A stretch of 64,000 nt of DNA from positions 682,001 to 746,000 of the forward strand of contig OW568865.1 in assembly GCA_938743325.2 (NCBI GenBank), read 5' to 3'. Position 1 is the first letter of the stretch. Every line of letters begins with the position of its first letter. The position numbers were made by a program, and so were the translations under genes. Positions 17,867 to 27,815 of this stretch are shown here, piece by piece. Under the pieces are notes generated by a model. It had not been told where the DNA came from. It made no database searches and worked only from the letters and a program-made list of their open reading frames with translations. The DNA comes from Pycnococcus provasolii. Lineage: Eukaryota; Chlorophyta; Pseudoscourfieldiophyceae; Pseudoscourfieldiales; Pycnococcaceae.

Positions 17867-18235
17867 AAGAAGGGGAAGAAGACGACACGAGCGGGTGCAG
17901 GGGCGGACGGTGGCGTGAAAAAGAGGAGAGGGCAAAAGCGAAAGACGGGTGACGCATCTGCTAAGAGGAATGTGCCCACCCTGCTGAAACCACGTTACGA
18001 AAACTTTGAGGACTTGTTGCGATCGACGGACGACGACGCGCGACGGCGATACGAGGGCGCAGCTAGCTTCACAAACACACCTCTACCAGGCCGGAGTCTC
18101 TGCGAGCTAACGGGTCTCGAGGCGCGCTACACGCACCCGACGACGAAGATGAGGTTTCACGGCCGGCGCGAGTTCCGTCAGATTGAGGATATGCCAACAC
18201 TCGCCGTGCAGGCGAAGATGACGAGGATGTTGTAG
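17555..18235 (+). CDS. INO80 chromatin-remodelling complex subunit C / Ies6-like (YL1-C domain)
   Basis: 226 residues from the ATG at 17555. The N-terminal half is charged and disordered: an Asp/Glu run, then a KKAKKAKKAKK basic repeat that could serve as a nuclear signal. Residues about 140-226 hold the conserved part: LLKPRYENFEDLL, FTNTPLPGRSLCELTGLEAR, then Y-THPTTKMRFHGRREF. This matches the YL1 C-terminal domain as in INO80C/Ies6 (small, with the YL1-C motif at the extreme C terminus), where it helps the Arp5 module of the INO80 remodeller. SWR1-subunit YL1/Vps72 also has this domain but is much longer. The gene ends 29 bp from the convergent CDK gene. Confidence 0.75.
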
Positions 18236-18264
18236 GAATATAAGAGAATTGTACAGGTACACGT

Positions 18265-19584
18265 TTACAACAACACCTGACTGGTTAAGCGAGCTTGTTG
18301 TCGTCTCGCCTGCTCCACCGCCGAATCTGCGGATGCCTTAGCCTTGCGTTTTTGGTACAGCTCCGCACGCGTTAGGCCTGAGCCGTCGTTCGAGGATGGG
18401 TACGTTGGCATAAGTGCCATATCCTTGGGACGAGGAGGCTCATCAAACCATGCGTGCGTTGCAGCCTCCGCCGCCGGCAGTCGGCGCGCGGGATTGTAGG
18501 TGAGAAGTCCAGACAGCATCGCAAGTCCGTTCGTTGACAGCGTGGGCCTGTAGCTCTCAGTGTTGCCCGGAATCACCGGGCGTGAGCTGGGAAATAGCTC
18601 GCCGAGACGGCTGCACGGCGGACCCGGAAAGTCGAAGCGCCTCGCAGCGGGAAAGTTTGGGTACTCGGGCCACTCTTCGCTTGACGGTTTTCCAAGTACG
18701 GCGAAGATTTTCTGAATCTGGTCAATTTCGCTCTTGCCAGGAAAGAGCGCATCTTTCTGCAGCAGTTCGGCAAAGATGCACCCCATCGACCAGAGGTCCA
18801 CACCCGTGGAGTAGAACGACGTTTGAACTGTGCCTGCTCGTGGGTCGCTGTCCGACTTGTCTTTCGTTTCACCGTTCGGTCCGACGTCGCTTCCTCCGAG
18901 CAGAAGTTCCGGTGCACGGTACCACAACGTCACGACCATGTGCGTCATCGGCTTGAGCGGGCTTCCGTAGTTGCGCGCGAGCCCAAAGTCGCATATTTTG
19001 CACTGTCCTTCGTGGTTCATGAGCACGTTGGACGTTTTCAGGTCACGGTGCACAACCCAGTGTTCGTGTAGGTAACTGACACCTGCTAATAGTTGTTTCA
19101 TGACCGTTTTCACCTCCGAGACTGTGAATGGCGTCGTCATGGCATCCATGAGAGCGCGCAAGTCGTGGTCCATGTACTCCATGACGACGTATATGCTCCG
19201 AGGCACATACGTAGAACCTGAGATTGCTCCTGCTCCCGGTCCGTTCTCAGCAGCGTCTCCACCACCACCCCCAACGACAACTTCACGCACGTTAACAATT
19301 GCGGGGTGTGAGAGCGTGAGCAGTATGGAAAGTTCACGGATAGACGTGAGCGGGAATCCTGAGGATGATCCTGCACGTCCATCCCTTCCCGACGCTGATC
19401 GCGCTCCTCCCATAAGTTTGAGTCGTTTCAGGGCGACAGTCTTGGCCGTCGAAATCTCACGAGCACGGTACACAACCCCATACGTCCCTTCGTCGATCCT
19501 GTTAAGAATTTCATAGCAAGAAACACTGCGACAGCTTCGACGACAAGGAGGAGGAGGAGGGACGACATCTGACGGCATCACCAT
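18265..19584 (-). CDS. Cyclin-dependent kinase of the CDK11/PITSLRE (plant CDKG) family
   Basis: 439 residues, a complete kinase. The glycine loop is DEGTYGVVYRA, the ATP lysine is in VALKRLKL, and the C-helix motif is PLTSIRE (CDK11 family PITSLRE). The catalytic loop is HRDLKTSN, the metal-binding loop DFGLARNYGSPLKPMT, then VVTLWYRAPELLLG and LFPGKSEIDQIQKIF. These match CDK11 better than CDK10 or CDK9. It lacks the long RS-rich N-terminal extension of full-length CDK11, so it resembles the short p58 form or plant CDKG. There are kinase-domain insertions: a Gly-rich one after the C-helix (about residues 110-125) and an acidic one before the F-helix (about 235-260). In other organisms CDK11 pairs with cyclin L and acts in splicing, transcription and mitosis. 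Confidence 0.88.
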   Translation of the reverse strand: MVMPSDVVPPPPPCRRSCRSVSCYEILNRIDEGTYGVVYRAREISTAKTVALKRLKLMGGARSASGRDGRAGSSSGFPLTSIRELSILLTLSHPAIVNVREVVVGGGGGDAAENGPGAGAISGSTYVPRSIYVVMEYMDHDLRALMDAMTTPFTVSEVKTVMKQLLAGVSYLHEHWVVHRDLKTSNVLMNHEGQCKICDFGLARNYGSPLKPMTHMVVTLWYRAPELLLGGSDVGPNGETKDKSDSDPRAGTVQTSFYSTGVDLWSMGCIFAELLQKDALFPGKSEIDQIQKIFAVLGKPSSEEWPEYPNFPAARRFDFPGPPCSRLGELFPSSRPVIPGNTESYRPTLSTNGLAMLSGLLTYNPARRLPAAEAATHAWFDEPPRPKDMALMPTYPSSNDGSGLTRAELYQKRKAKASADSAVEQARRQQARLTSQVLL

Positions 19585-20019
19585 CCTCTTCGCGCCATAC
19601 CCATACGTAGAATGAAGAGCACCGAGGGAAGGAAACGGAAGGAGCCAGCCAAGAAGGAAACGTTAGGGGAGGGTTAGGGTATTAGATTAGGGTTAGGGTT
19701 AGGATTAGGGTTCGCCGCCACCTTCCTCTTGTTTTGTTTTCTTTTCTTTTCGCCATTGGTTTTCGCCATCCGCGAATCATTCGCACAACTCACTCACTCA
19801 CTGGTGCCTTAAGGGTGTGTATCCTTAAGCTTACTGTAGGTAGACTACTTAAGGTGTGCTAACCAACCGTTGCAGCTTTTGGTGTCCTTCCACTCACTCA
19901 CTCACTCACTCACTGGTGCCCTTAAGCTTAAGCTTAGGTATTTGGTGCTCTTTGATATATTTGGTATATTTGGTATCCCTTTCTTATAAATATATTTGGC
20001 TGTTTCTTAAGGTAAGGGT
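19585..20019. promoter_or_regulatory. Divergent intergenic region between CDK11 and RPC3, with TTAGGG tract
   Basis: Shared upstream region of two divergent genes. A TTAGGG-type tract runs 19663-19712. The segment CACTCACTGGTGCC(C)TTAAG occurs twice (about 19795-19812 and 19907-19927), each followed by TTAAGCTTA-like sequence. No frame is supported. Confidence 0.6.
19663..19712 (+). repeat. Interstitial telomere-like tract (degenerate TTAGGG)
   Basis: About six TTAGGG units with interruptions (GTTAGGGGAGGG, ATTAGATTAGGG). TTAGGG is on the sense strand of RPC3, about 310 bp upstream of its ATG. Confidence 0.9.
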
Positions 20020-22239
20020 ATGCCGCGTGCTTCAGGCTCAGGATTGAAAATGAAAAAGTCCGACCCCTCCTCGGCTGCTGGCCATGTGCAAGGGGGGCCT
20101 CACGGCGGTGTACGAGGGGGTGGCTCAGCACGCGTGCAAGCTGTTGGTTCAGCCTCTCGACCTTCATCAAAAAAATCTTCAAAGGTGGATCATGCCAATA
20201 ACAATAAAAGCGATAACAACAACGAAGACTTCGAATCTACGCAAATGTGCTTCGACACAGCTGAACCGGCGTGCCTCGAACTCGCTTGCGAACTTCTGGA
20301 AGAAAGATTCGGCGATGCGGTTGCACTCACCGCCAGAGCGCTCATAAACAGAGGAACGCTGCACATGCACGACCTACACGGAGCTGTCAACCAAGAGGCC
20401 ACAGCAAGAAGCAGGTCGCGACTTTCCAGCATTCCGAGCATATCACCCGAAGTGGTACGCGCTTCAGTCGAACTGCTCGTTCACCACAACTGCGTGCACT
20501 GCGTCGAACGAAGAGTCGCGCGGCCGACAAACCAGCAGAGTGAAGCTCACTCAGCATCAGCAAAGGGAAAGTCGGCAGCAACCTCCTCTTCCATCGTGAC
20601 GTACGCGTACGCGTGCAGCGCACACAGGGTCTGCCAGCGACTCAGCTACCCCGCATTTCTCATGCACGCACGCGACGAAATGGGGTCGCTCGCGGAACTC
20701 ATCGTACGCATCCTCATCAACCACGGAAGGCTGTCATACGCCCGACTCGCGGCCAAGCTGGCGCGAGAGCTGCGACAAATTGCGGTGAAAGGACAGCAGT
20801 GCAACCGCACGGACGACATACTCTACGTGTTCCGTGCGATGGTGGAGGCGCGCTTCGTCGAACGCGCGCCGGACAGAGGGACGCCTGCGGCGGACATGCC
20901 GAAAAAGGAACCTAAGAGCGGCAGCGGCGGCGGGCCGCGGTCGGGCTCGAGTGCCTTTGCAAAGCAGCAACAGCAGCAGCTCCAGACATTTGACGACGGG
21001 CCGAACATGCCGAACCTCATGGACAAGTACCAGCAGGTGCGCTTCCTGCTTCCACCAGAACTCGAGTCTGCACCTTTGTTGGGCGACGGCGACACACCTG
21101 CGGACGATCCATCACTCGCAGAAGAGCAAACAGGGAGCGGGCGTAAGCGCGTACGAGCTGTCGTGGACGATGACGACGACGAGGAAGCGGCTGACGAGCC
21201 CGCCAACAAGGCGTCTCGTGGTGATGCCGCCACAGGCACTTCCTCGAAGGTGGCTGTTCGAAAGCAGCTTGTGCGCTGGCGTGTCAACAACGACGAGTTC
21301 TTGCGCCGCATGCGCCACGCGGAAATCGCATTGAACGTACGAAACCTCTACGGACATCACGCGGCAACGGCGGTGGCGACATTACTTTGCGCGCATCGAT
21401 CAAATGAAAATTTCCCGCCACAGGCGGAGGAACAGACGATGATGTTCGGAGGTAACGACGCGGCGGAGTCGACGAGACAGCACCGGCGGAAGGCGAGTCA
21501 GGTGGCAAAGCGGACTGGACTTCCCACGGCAATTGCTGCGGCGTCAACAGGTGGGGCTGGCAGTGGCCGCACCTCGAAGGAAAGGGAGACGTACCCAAAC
21601 CCACCAAGCGACATCGAGCAGCAGCTGCAGGAGATGTCTCGGCATCCGCTGCAGATCGTGCGACCTGGTGACGAAGGCCCTACGGGTCCGCAATACTGCG
21701 TTTCAACGAAGCGTGCAATCCACCTTGTGCAGATTCATGAACTTCAGGCTATGATCAAACACCGCTTTGGGGAACTCGCGTTGCGGTGTTACCGCATCCT
21801 CGAGATGATGGGAATCTTCAACTCAAAGATGATCGCAGATCGCGCTATGACGTCTGAAGGCGATGTGAACCAGGTGATGTACCAGCTCGAGCGCGCAGGC
21901 TGTGTGCAGTACCAGGAGATTGTCCCTGATAATGCGCAGCGACTGCGGGCTACGCAAGGGCGGATGAATCCGAACGCCTGGCGTTTCGATTTCGAAATTC
22001 TCCAGCGTCATTTCACGGCGCAGCTACACACGATGGCGTCGCGCCTTCTTCAGCGCCTGCGTCATGTCACCGATACGAGCATGTCGATCATGGGTGACGA
22101 CGACGACGGCAAATTGATCGTCGAGTCTCTGACTGAGGGCGAGAAGCTCGCTCTGAAACGTGCTAAGATAACATGCGACAATATTGAGATGCAGCTGATG
22201 TGCGTCGCGCGTTTGCTCCGCCTGTTCGCGGACATGTAG
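20020..22239 (+). CDS. RNA polymerase III subunit RPC3 (C82/POLR3C)
   Basis: 739 residues. RPC3 is a winged-helix protein of the Pol III-specific C82-C34-C31 subcomplex, used in promoter opening and initiation. The N-terminal 110 residues fit the RPC82 helix-turn-helix region (CLELACELLEERFG, ALINRGTLHMHDL, VELLVHHNCVHCVE). LRYP/LSYPAFL-type and ELIVRILINHGRLSYARL motifs follow. A central Gly/Gln/acidic insertion (about 290-410) carries an Asp run. The C-terminal third has ALRCYRILEMMGIFNSKMIA and VMYQLERAGCVQYQEIVP, typical of the last winged helices. It is longer than yeast or human RPC3 (534-654) because of low-complexity insertions. A leader sequence AAGGTAAGG lies just before the ATG, so a small 5' exon cannot be ruled out. 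Confidence 0.8.
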   Translation: MPRASGSGLKMKKSDPSSAAGHVQGGPHGGVRGGGSARVQAVGSASRPSSKKSSKVDHANNNKSDNNNEDFESTQMCFDTAEPACLELACELLEERFGDAVALTARALINRGTLHMHDLHGAVNQEATARSRSRLSSIPSISPEVVRASVELLVHHNCVHCVERRVARPTNQQSEAHSASAKGKSAATSSSIVTYAYACSAHRVCQRLSYPAFLMHARDEMGSLAELIVRILINHGRLSYARLAAKLARELRQIAVKGQQCNRTDDILYVFRAMVEARFVERAPDRGTPAADMPKKEPKSGSGGGPRSGSSAFAKQQQQQLQTFDDGPNMPNLMDKYQQVRFLLPPELESAPLLGDGDTPADDPSLAEEQTGSGRKRVRAVVDDDDDEEAADEPANKASRGDAATGTSSKVAVRKQLVRWRVNNDEFLRRMRHAEIALNVRNLYGHHAATAVATLLCAHRSNENFPPQAEEQTMMFGGNDAAESTRQHRRKASQVAKRTGLPTAIAAASTGGAGSGRTSKERETYPNPPSDIEQQLQEMSRHPLQIVRPGDEGPTGPQYCVSTKRAIHLVQIHELQAMIKHRFGELALRCYRILEMMGIFNSKMIADRAMTSEGDVNQVMYQLERAGCVQYQEIVPDNAQRLRATQGRMNPNAWRFDFEILQRHFTAQLHTMASRLLQRLRHVTDTSMSIMGDDDDGKLIVESLTEGEKLALKRAKITCDNIEMQLMCVARLLRLFADM

Positions 22240-23215
22240 CACTGTAAGACTACTTACTTAAAGTTCTTTGATTCTCCCACCGCCCTTAGCCTGTCTCCCA
22301 CCAGCATGTTGTTGCGAAACGTGCCCCGCCCTTCGCCTCGGTCCGTTTTGTACTTCCTTCCTACGGTGGTCTATGGATACGGTACATACCAACTATATAG
22401 TACTAGGTAGGGGTGAGAACATTGGCAAAGCTCTGATAGGTCCGCGGACTATGGTAGGACCTTTATCGTGAGGCACGGTCTACATACCTGTGTTTGTACA
22501 GTAGCCGCTGAGCCTCTTCGATGCGGTAAACTTAGTTATCGAGGTATGTATGTACCAGGCTGGCAGGGATCCGACCCTGGCAGCCTGGAATCCTGGGTCG
22601 GAAGCAGCTCACCAAGCTCCTCAGCTGAGCTTGGTAACAGCACAACAAAGGACGGTGTGTGTGCGCGTGGCAGGTGTCGCCCTCTCAGAGAATGCGTTGT
22701 TAGACTAAGGTTGGGCACTGGGCAGGTGGTGTGTTCTTGCTCATGCTGTCATACATGCACTGCTGGCCCCTTATGAATCTGTTCCACTCCTCAGGTAGTA
22801 CCTTCCCATCACATGGATCCAACCCGTCATCCCATGCAGCAATGCAATGCAAGACAGCCTATCACTTTTGCTTGATCTATGGATGGTTCTCGTTAGTTAT
22901 CGACATGGTTCTCGAAGCATCGCCATCAGTGATCCATCAGTGATCGCGTTACTCTAAAGGTATGTGATCACAGGGGTTTTGGTGATTCTTTCCTTGGGAA
23001 CGGTGAAGGCGATCCTTTTGTCGCCCTCGCTCGTCGTCTTCTGTCGTCGTCGGGTGCGCTCCTTCCCTTCCCTTCCTCCTCCAGGGGGGCCTCTGCATTG
23101 TGGCACTTTCCCATTCCATTCTTCCTTCTCAGCTGGCCTCGTGTTCGCGTTCGAGTTCATCTGGCTCACATACCTTACACTCTTGCAGTACATACCCGTA
23201 GTTATACTACACGAT
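22240..23215. other. Intergenic region with nested hairpins
   Basis: Nearly 1 kb without a supported gene. A compact cluster of inverted repeats lies at 22555-22635: CCAGGCTGGCAGGG/CCCTGGCAGCCTGG (one mismatch), TCCGACCC/GGGTCGGA, and ACCAAGCTC/GAGCTTGGT. GATCCATCAGTGATC-like duplications occur at 22918-22945. The plus frame is open over 22964-23215 but is treated as leader for the next gene. Confidence 0.5.
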
Positions 23216-24160
23216 ATGCCGTCGTACGTTAAGGCTCTGCTGGTGGCGTCCGCGGGCCTGCTCGCGCCCTCCGCAACTCACGCCGCCCAGGTGCCGTGCC
23301 CAAACTTCTCGCAGTTTGGGCACGAAGCTAATGGATACACCGACTGCCTGGAAGAGATGACGAAGGAACTGACCCAACTTGCCATGCTGCTCCCTAAGGT
23401 GCAAGAGGCGAAACTTGAAGGAAAGGATTTGGAAGAAGTCATTCCTAAAGACCTGGAGGAAAGAGTTTGCGCAAGCCCGTGTCCTAAGCACTTCAAGACG
23501 TTTGACACATGCAAGAACATTGGCCAGTTTGCGGATGAGATGGAGCTCTTCCGAGAACTCATCGTGGAGAGGTGCGTGAGCATCGACATGGGCGGTGGCG
23601 GTGACATGGGCATCACTATGGTGCCTTCGGAGCCTACGACAATTGATTGGAAACAGGGCATGGACGAGAAGGCGCAGTCGTACACTGCGAAGGGAGGAGA
23701 AGTTCTTAAGCTGGAGTGGTCAGGTGCCCACAACGTTTACCAGATGGCGAGCAAAGAGGCGTTTGACAGTTGCAACTTCGAAGGCGCCAAGAACCTTGGA
23801 GACACGAGCCCAGTGGAGGTGACAATTACTGAGAAGGAGACGTACCTTTCATGCGAGGTCGGTTCGCATTGCCAGAACGGACAGAAACTGGCGGTTATGA
23901 TGGAGGTCCCAAGCGGGCCGACGATCACAACAAAAACTACCTCGACGACGACGACCACGAAAGCCCCAGCCGCGGCGACGACGACCACGGCGGCGAAAAA
24001 GGTTGATGCGACGACGACGACAGCCGGAGAACTGGTTTCTTCGAAGCCCGTTGAAACGACCAAGGCCCCATCCAAGGCGACGCCAACGAGCGGCGCCGCG
24101 TTGGCCTCAACTGTCGTGGGAACTGTCGCCGCCGCTGTCCACGTGGCCATGGCGTTTTAA
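23216..24160 (+). CDS. Stellacyanin-like phytocyanin with signal peptide and GPI-anchor signal
   Basis: 314 residues. Residues 1-22 are a signal peptide (basic Lys, then LLVASAGLLAPSATHAAQ). A Cys-containing region with no known domain spans about 25-125. A cupredoxin domain at about 145-235 has the type-1 copper site of phytocyanins: histidine in SGAHNVYQM, then CEVGSHCQNGQKLAV with the Cys and second His ligands. The position of the usual axial Met is Gln (HCQNGQ), as in stellacyanin. The two disulfide cysteines (DSCNF and HCQNG) are present. A Thr/Ala-rich linker (about 240-290), likely O-glycosylated, leads to a small-residue cleavage site and a hydrophobic tail (ASTVVGTVAAAVHVAMAF) fitting a GPI anchor. 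It probably binds copper at the cell surface. Confidence 0.85.
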   Translation: MPSYVKALLVASAGLLAPSATHAAQVPCPNFSQFGHEANGYTDCLEEMTKELTQLAMLLPKVQEAKLEGKDLEEVIPKDLEERVCASPCPKHFKTFDTCKNIGQFADEMELFRELIVERCVSIDMGGGGDMGITMVPSEPTTIDWKQGMDEKAQSYTAKGGEVLKLEWSGAHNVYQMASKEAFDSCNFEGAKNLGDTSPVEVTITEKETYLSCEVGSHCQNGQKLAVMMEVPSGPTITTKTTSTTTTTKAPAAATTTTAAKKVDATTTTAGELVSSKPVETTKAPSKATPTSGAALASTVVGTVAAAVHVAMAF

Positions 24161-24248
24161 ACGGAGCCGAGTTGAGACCACCACGAGGACACCAAATGGT
24201 CCTTAAGGGTAACTCTTCTGGGTACAGTTCTTTAAAATCGAAAGTAAA

Positions 24249-24291
24249 GTTAGGGTTTTATGAAAGGAAGGAATTTCCATTAGGGTTAGGT
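24249..24291 (+). repeat. Short TTAGGG units upstream of the 24455 gene
   Basis: One TTAGGG at about 24250 and a TTAGGGTTAGG at about 24280, on the sense strand and 165-200 bp upstream of the next ATG. Confidence 0.75.
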
Positions 24292-24454
24292 CTGTTCTGT
24301 GCCTCTGGGGTACCCGTAGGTGGGTTCCAAATTCCGAGGCATTTTGTGGTTCCGTCCCGCCGCGGCGGCGCGATCTGTGTCTGTGGTCTGTGGTGTCGTC
24401 TGTGGTGGTGTCGTATTGGTTCCTGCTTTCTGTGTTCCTGCCTGTGTGATTTTT

Positions 24455-27400
24455 ATGCCTCGCCACGCTCAGCGTGTGGTGGACGGCGACGCCGGTAGGC
24501 TCTCGTCCGCGAAAGACCGCCTGCTGCGCCTCCAGCTCAAGCGGCAGGCGCAACGCGAGTCGTCGTCGCTCGAGCACCTCTCGGCGCTCCAGAGAATATG
24601 CGCACTCGCTCACGCGTCAAACGCGTCGACCGCTTCGTCGTCGTCGGCGGCGTCGTCGCGGCAAACTGTCACGCGATTCGCGTCCTACTTCAAAAAAAGC
24701 AAGGCACTCTCTACGCTCATGGACGAAACAAAGCTCAGGGCGGCGATGGACCGGCTGGCATCCGTGGGCGTTCCCGTGGACGTCAGGGAAGCGGCGACGG
24801 CAGAGTTCAAGAGTATGACGACGAGCGAGGGAGCCAGCCACAGCCACGGCGACGGCGACGAGTCGATCGACGCCGCGCTCGCAAGCTTTCTGACGGTGAA
24901 AGGAAACGGTGCACGCGCGCCGTCATCCGCCACGGCGATCGCGACTGTGCTCGCGGCATACGGCAGTGCAGGCTGCACGGCGACTGACGCCGTGACGCCG
25001 ACGGCGAACGCTAACGTGGACCAGATGGCGCGGTTAACTGCCGTGCGCCGTTGGCGACGACGCATCGCACGAGCCGTTCTCAACGAGGCGAACTCAGGTT
25101 CGTCGGAGTGGGACGGCGAAATGCGCAGGGCTGCGTCAAATCGAAAGGTTGCTGCCGCCTCGGCGCCGCCAGCATGCTCGCCGTTTGCAAAGAGCTGGCG
25201 TGAGCTCGTCGCCTTCTCGACCAAGTGGCGCCTTGCACGCGTCGCACGGGTACGACTCGAGCGGTTGAGGAAAGCTTTCACCGCCGAGGCGCAAAACGCG
25301 TACCGCGAGTCCGACGTGACCACCGAGGACCCGTGGATATCGAAGGTGGAGTCGTTCGTGAACGCCGAATTACAATTTGCATGCACAGTATGCATGACCG
25401 AGGGCACCAAGGAAGCTCCAAGGCTTCTGCGCTCGTGTGCGGATATCCTTCTGGAATGCCGCATCGCACGCCAGACGGCGAATGATGCGATGGAAGCTCA
25501 CAGGCAGCTGTCGGAGGCGCACGAGGCGTGCATGCGTGCGGCACAGAGCAGCATCAGTGAGAAGGCTCCTACGCCAACTTCGCCAAAGGCTTCCTACCAG
25601 GTGGACTGGGCTGCACTCGACGCCGCAGTGGCAGACGCCACCATGGCGGTGCGCGAATTCCTCATTGCCCGAGGCACCACTGATGGCCTGATGCTGCCGG
25701 CGACTGAGGCGAGCAAGGCTGGAAGCGCAGAGGGCGCGATTGTCTTCTTTGGCGCTGCCGATCGGCTTCGCGTATTCCCAGGAAGTGTTGGCGGCATTCC
25801 GGTCACGCGCCTCGCCTCGAAAGGTGTCGATCTCCCAGAGGCGGTTGTAGGAGGCGACGCATGTGTACAGCTCGCATCCGTCGCTTCTGCGGAGGGTGGC
25901 TACGCAGTGCTCACGAACGGCGACGACAAGGAGCCCGATCTAAAGCCGCTCGTGGAGTTACCCACTGGCTTTGTGGAGGCGACGGATGGCGACGACGCGC
26001 GCATTGTGAGCGCGCAAACTGGCCGATGGGAGACTCTCGTGAGCAACCTCTCGACCGTGAATGCGAGTCTGGAATCTCGTGCGGACGAGAGGGACGATGC
26101 GCATTCGCTTTCATCGGACAGCGACCTCTCCGGTGAGCGTGGTCGTATAGTGAAGGCGTGCCTGCTGCGCGCACTCGTGTCGTGCTCAATGGAGCCCGCC
26201 TACGAGCAGATGCTTGCGGATGATGAAGCTTCGCTGCTCGGTGACGATGGACAGAGCTCGACGAGCAACAAGACAGCCAACGTTGATAAGGCTGAGGCGA
26301 AGCGGCAAGCGCTGGCGCGCCAGCTTGAGCGTGAGGAGGAGGAACGAAAGGAGGCGGAGCGGCGCAAGCAGGAGAAGAAGAGGCAGAAAGAGGCTGAGGC
26401 GGCAGCAAAGGCTTATGCAAAAGCTGAGGCGGAACGTGCCAAGAAGGAGGCTGCCGAGGCGGAGGAGCGGAAGGCGGTGGCGGAGGCGGCGGCAAAGGCA
26501 GCAGCTGCTGAAAAGAAGTTAGCTGAGCAGCGCGATGCGAACGATCGCGCGTTTGCCATGGCTCGAGCAAAACTTGCGATGCAATCGCAACACGGCGGTG
26601 CGCAGCCAAACGGAAATGCCTCATCCGGCAGTCGTGGTAGCCCCTCTGCAAACGATGATAAGAGGAGCGGAAATCCTAAGGCATCTTCATTGGCACCGTC
26701 AGCATCTGGCAAGGTCGATCGACCTCGCGGTGGCACGGACAACGGCACAAATGCGCCAAGCTCGGCGGACGAGGCTTGGCAAAAGACATCATCCCGTCGC
26801 GGCGGGAAGGCGAATGGCAAGACGAGTGCGACTGACGAGTCCACAGCCGCGGCGAAATCGACCAAGTCGTCGACGCCATCGCCCGTCCCTGCTACGGCGA
26901 CGGCGACAGCGACGGTGACGAAGAAGAAAGATCGATCGGATCGCGGCTCAGGACAGGGAACTGGAAAATCTGCAGCTTCCACGGCGGAGGTGGTGTCGAA
27001 GTCAGGAGATTCAGCACAAGCTGCAGCGGCAAAGAGCTCTCCTGCGAGCAGTCGTGCACGCAGCGGTGACGACGCGCCAAATGCTGCGTCTAGCCGTGGA
27101 CGAGGTGCTGTCGCATCTGCAGCATCATCGGAAGTCACACCAAAGCAGAGCAAAGGTGAAGCCACGGTTGTGAAAATTCTGCAGCCTCCGAGCTCTGTAC
27201 CGACAGTAGTTGCTGCTCCCGCGCCACCGAAGCCTATGCAACGCACGCCGTCCGTGGGAACGAAGCTTCGCACGGAGCTGGATGATGCACGTACGTCTGC
27301 AGCGGAGGCGTGGGCAAGTCTTGAGAGCAACAAGGCGAGTGGTGGCGCACACCAACGCGTGCTACTGCTGGAGGCGCTTAGTTGGGATGCGCACGTCAGC

Positions 27401-27721
27401 GCTCTCGCGGCAGAAATGGAGTCTGTAGCGCTGGGCACCCCTGGTTCTGGAAACGACCCGAAACTTGTTGCTGCCGCTCGCGCGAAGGCGGAGGAATTGC
27501 GTGGCGTCGCGCATGCCAAGCACGAGGCTGCGATGCACGCGGCAAAGGCGCTTTCCGTTGTGCCAACTGCTCAGAGGCGGCCGGCAGTGCCTTCGCAAGC
27601 TGCTGAAACAGCACCAGTCGCCGCCGTCCCCTCAGCCTCGGGTGAGGCTGGCGGACTCGTGTTCGGAACTTTTGGGGCCATGGACATGGCTACACTTGGA
27701 CACGGTGGCGTTACGCCATAA
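24455..27721 (+). CDS. Large Ala/Ser-rich coiled-coil protein, unknown function
   Basis: 1,088 residues from the ATG at 24455; the upstream open frame is Cys/Val-rich and looks like leader. The N-terminal 600 residues are mainly helical and moderately conserved-looking, for example RLLRLQLKRQAQRESSSLEH and ASYFKKSKALSTLMDETKL. Residues about 615-700 form a dense Glu/Lys/Arg/Ala coiled coil (EREEEERKEAERRKQEKKRQ and onward). Residues about 700-930 are disordered and rich in Ser, Lys and Gly. A shorter helical region follows at about 950-1050. There is no signal peptide, membrane segment or enzymatic motif that I recognise. It is convergent with the gene ending at 27816. Confidence 0.6.
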   Translation: MPRHAQRVVDGDAGRLSSAKDRLLRLQLKRQAQRESSSLEHLSALQRICALAHASNASTASSSSAASSRQTVTRFASYFKKSKALSTLMDETKLRAAMDRLASVGVPVDVREAATAEFKSMTTSEGASHSHGDGDESIDAALASFLTVKGNGARAPSSATAIATVLAAYGSAGCTATDAVTPTANANVDQMARLTAVRRWRRRIARAVLNEANSGSSEWDGEMRRAASNRKVAAASAPPACSPFAKSWRELVAFSTKWRLARVARVRLERLRKAFTAEAQNAYRESDVTTEDPWISKVESFVNAELQFACTVCMTEGTKEAPRLLRSCADILLECRIARQTANDAMEAHRQLSEAHEACMRAAQSSISEKAPTPTSPKASYQVDWAALDAAVADATMAVREFLIARGTTDGLMLPATEASKAGSAEGAIVFFGAADRLRVFPGSVGGIPVTRLASKGVDLPEAVVGGDACVQLASVASAEGGYAVLTNGDDKEPDLKPLVELPTGFVEATDGDDARIVSAQTGRWETLVSNLSTVNASLESRADERDDAHSLSSDSDLSGERGRIVKACLLRALVSCSMEPAYEQMLADDEASLLGDDGQSSTSNKTANVDKAEAKRQALARQLEREEEERKEAERRKQEKKRQKEAEAAAKAYAKAEAERAKKEAAEAEERKAVAEAAAKAAAAEKKLAEQRDANDRAFAMARAKLAMQSQHGGAQPNGNASSGSRGSPSANDDKRSGNPKASSLAPSASGKVDRPRGGTDNGTNAPSSADEAWQKTSSRRGGKANGKTSATDESTAAAKSTKSSTPSPVPATATATATVTKKKDRSDRGSGQGTGKSAASTAEVVSKSGDSAQAAAAKSSPASSRARSGDDAPNAASSRGRGAVASAASSEVTPKQSKGEATVVKILQPPSSVPTVVAAPAPPKPMQRTPSVGTKLRTELDDARTSAAEAWASLESNKASGGAHQRVLLLEALSWDAHVSALAAEMESVALGTPGSGNDPKLVAAARAKAEELRGVAHAKHEAAMHAAKALSVVPTAQRRPAVPSQAAETAPVAAVPSASGEAGGLVFGTFGAMDMATLGHGGVTP

Positions 27722-27815
27722 AAGGTTAACAAGACTGAGAGGATATAAGAGAAGTTTGATATTGTTATGTATTGAGAGTGAAAGAACATAGTCTATTTTT
27801 TAAATAAAAGTCTGG

